DNA of 64,000 nt from Filobasidium wieringae (taxonomy: Eukaryota > Basidiomycota > Tremellomycetes > Filobasidiales > Filobasidiaceae): contig BCIV01000015.1 in assembly GCA_001600055.1 (NCBI GenBank), positions 124,001 to 188,000 of the forward strand, read 5' to 3'. The notes beneath the pieces were generated by a model that was given only the letters and a program-made list of their open reading frames with translations, searched no databases and had not been told where the DNA came from. Below, piece by piece: positions 47,449 to 57,057 of this stretch; within the stretch, counting starts at the first letter, position 1, and each line of letters opens with the position of its first letter. The translations under genes and the position numbers were made by a program.

Positions 47449-48648
47449 ATGGAGGAGGCGAAGATGTCAGCTGGTACCTCGATACCAGGGCCATCGACAA
47501 AAAGTAGAAAAATTGATTTTACCAGACTGTCTTTGACCTCTTTGGGCTGCGGGGGCGATTCATATTCGCAACAGACAACTACTACTGATAGCAGTGCCGC
47601 CACAACGCGATCCATTTCTCGTGTACTTGAAAGCGCAGGACCTTCTACTAAATCCACTATCGATACTGAACCCTTCGCTGCTCCGTCGTTTACCTTTTAT
47701 GCAACTAGGAAGGACAAGTATGGCGAATTTCTGTGTTCGATCGCTGGATGTAGGAAAGCAGCCGATTCGTCCGATTCCAATACCGGCGTCTGCCGTCTGT
47801 TAATGCGAAGTGACATCCAGGAGGCCAATGGCGAAATGAAACAAATTTGGAAGGCGTGCAAAACAGACAGTTTCTGCAAAGGTCACCTGTCGAAGCTCTC
47901 AAACGTAAAGGAAGATCTGGATGGCGCAAAAGAATTGAGCATGACTTCCAAGGTTACGGCAATCTTCTTCAAGACTGACGAGACGAGACTTGCATACCAT
48001 AACAAATACGCAAAGCAGACACCTACGAAAAGTATGGAGGAGGAGACAGAGATTATCGATGATCCCAGTTTATCGCTGGACATGCTGAGTGATTTAACGT
48101 CCAATCATGCCGTCACCACACGATCCAGTTCTGATATGCCGGGAAGCGCGGGGCCCTCCACCAAATCTCATCCTGCCAACAGTAAAGCTCGTTCCTCCCA
48201 GCTGATCTCGGAGGAGCCACTGTCTAAACGTGTGGAGGGCCAACCCCGATCGAAAGCATCAGGACGAAAAGGCGTCTTAGCAACGACCAGGACCGAATTG
48301 TGTAGTGTTGAGGATTGCGCTGATGATCTCGATCACACAGAGGGAAACCCTGAGATACGTATAGTGATCCGTAAGGACATTCAAGAATCAGATAGGACAA
48401 TTAAGCGTCAAGAATGGCATATAGCCCATTCACAAGGGCTTTGTGTAAAACATCTCAAGTATGGCAAGGAAGACTTGGGGATGTCTTCAGTGGTAAAACT
48501 TGGCGATAAATCGAAGATAAAGCACCACCATTCACACTCACATCGTCGGCGGAACGATCAAAAGCTTTTCTATTTCGTGAATACTGAAGAGATGGATAAA
48601 TATATCGGAAAGAAGATGGCTGAGTGGGATCGAAGTCATCACATGTAA
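47449..48648 (+). CDS. Hypothetical protein with two tandem C-x4-C / C-x2-H modules
   Basis: Not recognised. A continuous frame from 47368 opens with GTG, not ATG, and that GTG is inside a donor-like GGTGAGTG site, so I start at the first in-frame ATG, 47449 (399 residues). The protein is Ser/Thr/Lys-rich and contains an internal duplication. Copy 1 (residues about 94-147) has C96-x4-C101, then MRSDIQEANGEMK and C143-x2-H146. Copy 2 (about 283-336) has C285-x4-C290, IRKDIQESDRTIK and C332-x2-H335. In both, the second and third cysteines are exactly 42 residues apart. Each module is preceded by a related linker (TTRSISRVLESAGPSTKS and TTRSSSDMPGSAGPSTKS). The end is His-rich (KHHHSHSHRRR). Four Cys/His ligands per module suggest zinc binding by inference. 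An upstream exon ending near 47366 cannot be ruled out. Confidence 0.72.
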   Translation: MEEAKMSAGTSIPGPSTKSRKIDFTRLSLTSLGCGGDSYSQQTTTTDSSAATTRSISRVLESAGPSTKSTIDTEPFAAPSFTFYATRKDKYGEFLCSIAGCRKAADSSDSNTGVCRLLMRSDIQEANGEMKQIWKACKTDSFCKGHLSKLSNVKEDLDGAKELSMTSKVTAIFFKTDETRLAYHNKYAKQTPTKSMEEETEIIDDPSLSLDMLSDLTSNHAVTTRSSSDMPGSAGPSTKSHPANSKARSSQLISEEPLSKRVEGQPRSKASGRKGVLATTRTELCSVEDCADDLDHTEGNPEIRIVIRKDIQESDRTIKRQEWHIAHSQGLCVKHLKYGKEDLGMSSVVKLGDKSKIKHHHSHSHRRRNDQKLFYFVNTEEMDKYIGKKMAEWDRSHHM

Positions 48649-49337
48649 TACTGCATGAAACCAAACCATCCTGCGTCACGCCTCCAAGTATAATTCCGCT
48701 GTCTAATAATCGGAAGCGACTGGCGTAAACTGATACACAGTACATGGATACGAAAAAATCAAGATCCATCTCGATTTGCCTAGCCAGGACCCCGATCGAT
48801 TCCTCTTTTCTGTGTCTTCGCTACAGGCATTTTCACTATTTTTGTCGCAACGAGCCCGTATGGGCATGATATGAAGCACGTATTTCCAGACATCCCACCT
48901 TCCAGACTCATCAGTCTGAGCTTACGGCGCCGGAAACGATTCGTATCGCCCTCATTGATGACACCATAATTGAGAACAGGTCAGTACTTCGCTTCATCGG
49001 GAAACGCCTCTAATCCGAGTTGAACGCCTGACGCTGTGTTCTTGTTGTGGCCCAAATTACTCTCGCTTAGATGGTCAGTTAGTATGATCCGCCTGCCTGA
49101 CAATCTTGAATCGAAATGCGAGATGAATCCACCTGACGGAAAAAGTACGATTAGCGACGATATTTCAGGTTGTTGTACAGCGGACATCGGATGATACGTC
49201 ATCGCGTCCTAGCGGACATGGAATGACTGATACCCTATCACCAGGTTAGCATTCGTTACTCCTTCTCATTGCTTGTAGAGTCCGAATGGAAGCTGCATCA
49301 GCAAGAGTCAAATATTCGTACCATTCAGAACAGCATA
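48649..49337. other. Intergenic, promoter of the capping-protein gene
   Basis: About 690 bases between two + strand genes. It holds the 3' UTR of the two-module gene and the 5' region of CAP1. Short frames on the minus strand are unsupported. Confidence 0.45.
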
Positions 49338-51060
49338 ATGACCAAGGAACTCTCTCAAGTCGAGCGATACAAACTTGCAGCTAGCTTAATCACGCAATCA
49401 CCCCCTGGTCAAGTGAACGACGTTGTTGCGGGTATGTCCTAAATGAAGTGATTCATGATCAGATGCCCAAGAAACTCATTCAATCCGGTGTGACAGCCCT
49501 TCAGATAATCGTAGATGACAACTCTGACGAGTTTAAACAGGAGATCTTAAGGAAGTTGACGGAGTATCACCGTGAACAACTGCAGACCGTCACCCTACCG
49601 GGCTCATCAGGGAATGCAAGTCACATGCTCCGCACCTCATATAACCAGATTATTTACCGCTTACCTTCGATATAGGTACTGATATCTGAGGCGGCGGTTT
49701 CGAGTAGCATCAGATACGTCGATCCTAAATCCAAGCAGTCCTTTGCGCTTGATCATTTCTCTCTAGTATGTGTCCAAAAGAATGAGAGACATCTGCCTTG
49801 TGTGAGGTTAACTTTGATCTTCTAGAGCACAACGGATCTTCAACCCCATATCATCGCGGATGAGCCTGAGGCTTTCCGGTGAGTATTGTCATCCTTGTCC
49901 TATCAATCACTCAATCGCTCATGGGTTGCCATGTCTGGAACAGTTCTGAATTGAACACCTCACTCGCTGTCTACCTCCAGAACCACTTCTCGTCGTCAGA
50001 ATCTACTGGAGCAGTCTTCTGCTCTGCATCTCCCAAATCCTCTTCGACCATAATAGAACCCGTCCCTGTTCCCTCTGAAGCCTCTCCCCTTGTTTCCGAA
50101 GCCGTTCAGGAAGAAACTTCGCCGAAGCAGGCAGTCGAAGCTACCAACGACGATGCTTCCGAGACTGAGATAAAAAAGGTTGAAGCTTCTCCAGAAGAAG
50201 CGGCACCTGGTATTTTAACTGCAGTTAGCACTGCAGTAGCAGACACCGTTGAGGGGATCAAGGAAGCCGTTTCTGGGGAAGTTCCCATCGCGGCTGCCGA
50301 GACTAGGGAGGATGCTGGATTGGGTATGAAGGAGGAAGCTCAGAAGGCTGACAAGATGTCCTCGGGGATATCGGAGGTGGCCGCCAAGCCTGTTGACCCT
50401 ATCGAGAACAAGGTCGAGCAGCCTGTCGTACCTGCAGAGGTAAAAGTTGAGGAGAAGATTGCTGTGTCTGAAGAGGACCCGATCTATACTGTATGCATCG
50501 TTGCTAACCGATACAACGTCAACAACTTTTGGTAAGTCCAGTCGAAATCTTCTTCCGCATACAAAACCTGGATTGACGCTTGTCATTCACTCCATAGGAC
50601 TGGCCGATGGCGATCGATCTGGACCGTTGACCCAAAAAAGTTGGAATTTGAAGGGAAAGTATACATTGACGTACACTACTTCGAGGCTGGTAACGTGAGT
50701 TCTGCGCAATACTTCACGTCTGCATTCAAACGGGTGCACTGATTGAATTTCTGTCCATCTGAAAGGTTCAACTGAACACGAACCAGACCTTTAAACTGCC
50801 TGTCCCCGCTGCGGGACCTAAGCAGGCAGCACAGATCATTCAAGGGATTGGCAAGGTCGAATCTGATTACCAGCTTAAATTGGCAGAAATCAATCAACTA
50901 TTTGCGGATAGGGAATTCAAATCGTAAGCAAATTCCTGTTCAAATCAGCGTAATGTGGTAACGATCTCTATTCCCCAACAGCCTGCGACGAGCGCTTCCC
51001 ATGACCAAGACCAAAATTGACTGGGATAAACATACTTACCGCATGGTTGTACCTAAATAA
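49338..51060 (+). CDS. CAP1: F-actin-capping protein subunit alpha
   Basis: CapZ alpha homologue. The ATG at 49338 opens MTKELSQVERYKLAASLITQ, then SPPGQVNDVVA. Removing an intron that ends at tgtgacag gives ALQIIVDDNSDEFKQEILRK and EQLQTVTLPGSSGN; the next intron (49616-49675) has GC and AG ends, and then VLISEAAVSSSIRYVDPK follows. LNTSLAVYLQNHFSSSESTG leads into a long Glu/Ala/Val-rich insertion (about 130 residues, roughly 50,025-50,470). The conserved core resumes with IYTVCIVANRYNVNNFWTGR, WRSIWTVD and YIDVHYFEAGNVQLN, and ends with SLRRALPMTKTKIDWDKHTY and a stop at 51060. With the beta subunit it caps barbed ends of actin filaments. Most relatives have no comparable insertion. About 410 residues versus about 270-290 usual. 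Confidence 0.93.
49616..49675 (+). other. Probable GC-AG intron in CAP1
   Basis: A 60-base intron that would begin with GCAAGT after an in-frame Asn codon and end with TATAG before a Val codon. The unspliced frame ends in a stop at its 3' end, so splicing is required. Exact joining restores GSSGN-VLISEAA. Confidence 0.7.
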
Positions 51061-51337
51061 TAGTTTGTAGATCTTCGTAAATGTTAACGCATACCTATTC
51101 CTGTTTCCGAACGTGACATCTTTGTCGATACCGATCACACTGGATCCTATGGATGTAAGGCTCGGCCTCCTGATTCGAAATATGTTGCTAATGCGAAGGT
51201 CTGCAACGGTACGTCGACCGCTACCACTGATATGACTGCAGTCACGGATGTATTGGGCTGTTCATGCGCTTGTTTCAAAGCGGTTCTGTCGTAATACAAG
51301 CTACAAGTCATTTGTCACTATTCTTGTGTGCAGATGA

Positions 51338-52503
51338 TCAGGCGGTCTGAGCCGCTGCAGCAATGGCTTGCTCTCTTTCGGATCGGCGTCTCATAATCTC
51401 CCTCACGATGTTACCCTGGCGTCCAAAATAGGAAGATCAGCCCAGGAAACTTTGAGATAGGCCACGCACGAACAACTTACCTTATTGTCATGCGTCTGAG
51501 CTCTCCATCTCCATCCCTTAGCCATCTTCATCATACTCCTCTTCCTTCCCTTTTGCTGTGCCTCGATCATATAAACGTCATTCATCCACTTCTCTCTGAC
51601 CTCCTTGCCTTCCTTCGCCTTGGTCCGTCTCAGCTCAACCTCCTCCACCATCTCCGTCAACTCGCTATCAGTCAGGTCGGGGTATGTTCGAGCGGTAGGT
51701 GGTGCTTGGCTGATGAGCGCGTCGAGCTCCGCAACGTCGTCAGGATAGTGGAAAGGCTCATGTAGACCGACAACCGCTCGCTTGTAAGTCTTCTGACTGC
51801 CCTTGATACGCTTCATCGAGAAGCTCTTTCCCACTCGTGCGACAGGGGCGATGTAGTTGTCCGTTCGGATGAAGGTAACGTTCAACCCGTAGACAGACAA
51901 GAGATACGATCGAAGATCGGTTTTGGTCATGCTGGGAGGGATCCGGAAGGTGGCAACGTATGGATCGTAGGACTGTCCAGGAGGGGTGTGGTTGCGCATA
52001 AGTCGAATTTGGATGTTAGGAAGGTAGATTCGTTGGGCGACAAGGGATTCTGCCGCTGGCTGTTCGTCAGCACTGATGAAACGCTTGATCCGACCTGGAG
52101 AGGACAGGTGCTCGACTGATTGATCAACTTCATCTAGCATCCCTCCTTCAGGCATGGTTTTCACCTGTCGGTGACCTCTGACTCTTGACCGCCATGCATC
52201 GTGTTCCAGCAGAAAGCTTTGTCTTGCTTCACTGTCATCTCCCTTCAGCTTTCCCTCAGCTCTTAAAGTTTGATATCGAATTTCCTGCGCGGGTGTGAAC
52301 TGCCTTTGAATAGACGCTGTGTCAGGGAACTTCGCCCTTCGCTCTCGTACGGCCTTGGGTAACGTCGCAATCTTGCTGGGATCGATGTCGGAAACGGATG
52401 CCAATGTGCGGTATTGCAGGCGAAGTTGTTGCGTGACGGTCCGCCTTCCGACCGCAGGGAGAGCGGCACTCATGCAACCTAGGCTGGCGAGCGGTCCAAT
52501 CAT
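51338..52503 (-). CDS. MRP20: Mitochondrial large-subunit ribosomal protein uL23m
   Basis: Two exons. The ATG at 52503 (or 52473, ten codons on) opens an Arg-rich leader suited to mitochondrial import (VGRRTVTQQLRLQYRTLAS). The uL23 fold is seen in QRIYLPNIQIRLMRNHTPPG, YDPYVATFRIPPSMTKTDLR, SYLLSVYGLNVTFIRTDNY and KGSQKTYKRAVVGLHEPF. The long C-terminal part is charged and helical. Exon 1 ends at HDNK with a GTAAGT donor; after a 65-base intron, exon 2 gives GNIVREIMRRRSEREQAIAA and the stop at 51338. Reading through without splicing would give a false end near 51403. The protein sits by the peptide-exit tunnel of the mitoribosome. About 350 residues, longer than bacterial L23, as is usual for fungal mitochondrial versions. 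Confidence 0.92.
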
Positions 52504-52719
52504 TGCTTAGTTTTGATGTGTGAAAGAGAGGTTTGCGTTTCTGCTTGGGATAATCAACACATCGAGAACAAGTTTATTATTGCATGACTTTGATCGAAAA
52601 AGCCAATTAGGGCCGAAAGTCTCAGGTCAGGCGTTTATGCAGGACATCAATTCAATGACAAATGACAAGATTATATGCTACATGGGCTAGAAAAGCACGG
52701 CCTCGTCCTCTGTAGGTTA

Positions 52720-55700
52720 TCATGACCTTCCTCTGAATCGACTCAAAAACCCGCCCTCATCCTTGCCTGACTTCGACCCAGTACTCTGGACACTGGTGGA
52801 TTTATACATTTGCAAGCCAGAACCTCCAGATCCACGGTTGTAGAAGGTCTGCCCTTTGGGTTTCTCTTCAGGTTCTTCCTCACCTGCAGCAGCAGAAGCG
52901 TTGCTTTGTACACTAGCAGTCCGTGTCATGGCTAAAGCAGGGTTTCCTCCAGACGGCGATCGCTTATAATAGCTGGGTCCCGGCGCGGTTTCGGAGCTCT
53001 GAGCGGTCCCAGGCGCGAACCGCAATCCCACTGGTTTGGAGGGTGAAACGTCTCTGTTCCCTGTCCGTGTAGTTTGCGTAGATGTGGAAGAATTATCCGA
53101 TTGATTCAAAATTGGTCGGCCACGGCCGTATCTTGGCGACGGCGGTGCCAGCAAATCAGAATCTCTACGTTCTGAAGCAGGACTTGCACTTCCGCTATTT
53201 TGCCGCTTGTTCCCGAATACCTGATGCCGTACGGATTCGCGTCGTCTTCCGTACGGCCGAGGGTGGATATAGATAGCAGGTGGCCTTTGCGACTTCTGCT
53301 GAGCATGGCTCGAGTTCTGCCTTCCTCTAGCCCTATTTGGCGCATCCACACTGTCTGATCTTTTCTTCACAGCGGGTGCCGTAGAAGAGGTCGGGCTGCT
53401 AGATTCCATCTCTTCTGGTTCATCCACGTATCCGTCTTCCGTATCAGCAGCACCATCCCCAGCAGGTTCAGGCTGAGGTTCTTCAAAACGTGTTTGTGCG
53501 CCCGCTCCTTGCATCCCTTCATCATCGCTGCTGCGATCTTCCTCCCGGTTTAACTTTTCGTCCGCAGCCTTTGCCTTCTTCTTGGCATCATCTTGATCTC
53601 GGATACTGCCACCCCGCATATTTGCTTGACGTTTTGCGTCATCCTCTTCCTTTTCTTGCTCCTCGTCGCGGTTCTCGCGATCTGCCTTAGGTCCCATCAG
53701 TCCAACTACGAACAGACGTTACTGAATCAGACACAACGTGAACACAGCAAAGAATGATGATGATGACCTACGACCTAGCCTATCGGTCTGATGTTCTCCT
53801 CCATCACGCACTGCATCAGCAGCGTGATCTGCCCCATGAGGGAGGTCCTTGTGCATCTTGTCTACTTCACGCCTTCGTAAGGGCTGAGGATGGAAGAAAC
53901 TGGATATCTGAGAAGGCTTTTCATCGTGGAAGTAGTCCTTGATCACCTCGACCTCGACCTGTACCATCATACAGCAGATTGAGGTCAGATGGATACATCG
54001 ACTATAATGGAAACGGATTCTTACCTCTGAACCATCATTTTTCTGTCTCTCTCGAATGAGATGATGCCCTTCTCTGTATTCAGCCAGAATTGGCGTCTCC
54101 CGACCATTATCTTCTGCGACCTTGTCGTCATCCTCTGTGTGCGGTCGTCCATCTTTACCGGCCTCTTCCTTATGAGCCTTTTCTTCTTCTGGATCTGAAC
54201 CTTGCTTTTCACGATCACCGCTTCTATAAGTACCCTTTTCCATGGCATCGACGTCACTTCTCTCTCCTCCTCCATCTTGGAATTCTGTGCCTCCTGAACC
54301 GCTATCCGTACTGTCTTCATTTGAGTTTGGCTTTTCCCCCGCAAGCGCAGCACCGCCTCTATCGGCAGTTCCATCATCGGCGGCCTCGTTGACATCGTCA
54401 TCTCGGTTGATCCTGATCGATTCGCCAGGGTTGATACGTCTCGCATGGGTAGCCCATGCAGGTTCATCTCCCATGGACTGCCTAGACCAGGTATGAGTGA
54501 TTGAGTGTACTCGCTTGGTAAGGGAAAAGAAAGGAATAGAAAGACCGTCTAGAATTCGATAGGATTAGCTCTTGTTCTTGCAATCTGATCAAACGAGTGT
54601 GCTTACGACACAAGACAGAAGTCAGAACGATGAAGAAACAAACGGGCTGAATGGTTGAAGCCAGCATCTCGGCCTGCCCTATAGGCCCGTCTTCGTGGGG
54701 TTCTGGCAACGCCTCACGCGCCAAAGCCGAGATGAAGATTGCTCCGACTCCCATGGGACCGAACCAGCCCACGAAAGCTGCTTCTCTCAAAGTCTTGACG
54801 TCTGGGATCCACTTGTAGAAAGCAAGGAGAAAAGGAAGCCTTCGGAACACCAGGATAGCCAAGGCCAACAGGACGAGCCTCCATACGGTAAGCTGAAGAA
54901 GGTACCGGAAGTCAGGTCAAAACCGATCATTCTGGTAAATCAGTGCTTGGCACTGTGCTTACTGAGTTGTGCACGTTCGAGAATTCGTCGAAAGGAATGA
55001 CCATGCCGATATAGATGAAACAGGCACAGTTGAAGAGCAAGTCAATGACGTTGGAAAACATACTATCCTCGGTAGCTTTGTTGAAGAAACCGCTGTAACG
55101 TTGAAGAGCGTTAGTCATGCATATGTCTTCTTAGATCTGGCCGTTTTGGAGACCACTTACTCCCAGGCGAATGCGCTTCCGCAAGCGAAAGCGGCCAACA
55201 AATCGTCACTTCCCAGAAGAGTGCAGATACCTGTGGATTGTGATTGTCAATCACAGCTTCTCGCGACGACATATGACGTGGACGTACCAATGACTAAAAT
55301 CGACAGACTGACGTATTGAGCGACGAAACTTTGCCTATCGATCAGTCCTTTGCGCTCCGAAAATTTCATGATCTTTCGGACAGAGTAGCCGATGATAATT
55401 CCGATAGTGATACCGAGTGCAATTTCATAGAGCCAGGTGATGTAGAACCATTCACCAACAGCGTGACGATCATCGTTGTCGATGATGAGATAAAGAGCCA
55501 AGTCTATCAACGAGACGAACTAGCGTAAGGTATAAGCAGACATATCTTCGCTACGTTATACTCACAAAGGAAAGGGAAAGCCGCTCCATCGTTACTACCA
55601 CTCTCTGCACTCAAAAGGTGCCTGATATGCGCTGGTACGTGTTTATCTGCGAACTTTCCTCCGACAACTGCTTGAGCCAAGATTGGGTCGGTCGGGGTAA

Positions 55701-56334
55701 GACAGGCTGCAATAGCTAAAGCGGTAAGGAATTCGACTTTCGGGATGATTGCCCAGATGAAGAGGGAAGAAATTAGCCATCCGTACTATAGATACGTAAA
55801 ATCAAATATCAGTTGCAACTCTGTAAGTGTAATAGAGTCAAGACGTACCACCATTCCTGGACCGATCATCATTGCCAAAGACCTCCAATGTTTCTTGAGA
55901 TATTGCTTAGGCAATTCTACTCCGATTGCAAAGACTCCAATGGCCAAGACAACCCTGGTAACTTCAAGCGTGATTTCGTTGGCCACTTCATTGTAGCCCT
56001 CATGATGACCTCCCCATGCATTGGGATCCAGTAGACCAATCGCATATGGTCCTGAACACAAGGGGCGATAAGACTGGGAAGCAAACGACCGTAAAGGATT
56101 CGACCTACCAATAGCAATCCCGACTACCGTTGATACGACTGCTTCTCCGATGTAAAGTCTTTCTTTGATGAACAGTGAGAAAAGTCCGAACTGATCGCCA
56201 TCAAAATCGAATGAATCAGTCCCGTGATCGACAAGGATGGGAATCGAGAGCTGACGTACTATGACGACGAAGCCTCCCAGGAAAGCATATGCCAAATGAG
56301 GAACGTTAACCTCAAAGGGATGGAAACTCGGCAT
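52720..56334 (-). CDS. NHA1: Plasma-membrane Na+/H+ antiporter (Nha1/Sod2 type)
   Basis: Multi-exon cation/proton antiporter. The ATG at 56334 opens MPSFHPFEVNVPHLAYAFLG, and not the TTG two codons upstream. Membrane exons show KERLYIGEAVVSTVVGIAIG, ITLEVTRVVLAIGVFAIGVE, SLAMMIGPGMV, the core ACLTPTDPILAQAVVGGKFA and SAESGSNDGAAFPFL (the ion-site Thr-Asp and Asn-Asp of CPA1-type fungal Nha1), EIALGITIGIIIGYSVRKIM and AFVGWFGPMGVGAIFISALA. The C-terminal third is a long hydrophilic tail, very rich in Asp/Glu/Lys/Ser (for example EEEKAHKEEAGKDGRPH, NREDEEQEKEEDDAKRQAN), ending at 52720. Nha1 exports Na+ and K+ and supports salt and pH tolerance and cell-volume control; the tail carries regulation in yeast. 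About 950-1,000 residues. Confidence 0.93.
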
Positions 56335-57057
56335 GTTCAAAGTTAATGACTATCGTCCGACGTAAGAGGTGGTTGAGTGGTAGGTAGTAGTAGAGAGTTC
56401 TACGAGTGATATAGTGATCTAGGTCGATAGGGAATCCATTCGCTTAGACCACAGCCTGGAATCGACAGCGGTGAATTCTGGAAGGTAGAATGGATAGCCT
56501 TTAAAGCTCTGCGGCCAAAGAGCTCTATAATCTGTAAAGACTATTCAGAGAATGTAATGTCGAGTCGTCGGAACTGATTGGTTGTTATTGCGATTCTGAT
56601 TTCCCAGTCGCTTTCCTATCTTGCGCGCGAAATTGTTTGTCGATCCCGGAGATGCTCGAGACGAATCTTGATCTGTGGTATTGTTATTATAAGCGACTCG
56701 TACCGTTCCTGACTCTTCGACTGAAACACGGTATGAAAAGCAGGTGAAAGCCAATAACATAACACGATCGAGGGAGTAAAATCCTCTTGCTCTCGTCTTT
56801 CGCCTCTGACCGCGGTCTCAACTCCAAAAGCTGCTCTGCCGTGGAGAAGCGTCGTTCTCTTGGCAAGTTGCTTCGCGAACGCAGTGCATCACGTCATACA
56901 GATTACAGAGTACCGACACCCGAGGCTCCTGATACACGTTTCAACCATATATATAAGGAGAATAACATCCTCTTACTTCTTACTTGTTCCTGCAACACAC
57001 AGGCCGCAGAGAAGACAGACATGCCAGAAACCATACGGGCTTTGCTGTACAACCCGC
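56335..57057. other. Intergenic, NHA1 promoter and RAD50 3' end
   Basis: About 720 bases between two minus-strand genes. Small frames in either direction are not supported. Part of it presumably serves as NHA1 promoter. Confidence 0.45.

Noticed and set aside
51403..51480. C-terminal end VSCSCVAYLKVSWADLP for uL23m
   Set aside because: This is intron read-through; splicing at HDNK to the exon ending at 51338 gives a charged helical end like that of the family.
53719..54474. Possible separate acidic protein gene on the minus strand
   Set aside because: The frame joins by introns to the NHA1 membrane exons on one side and to its C-terminal exon on the other, so it is the NHA1 tail.
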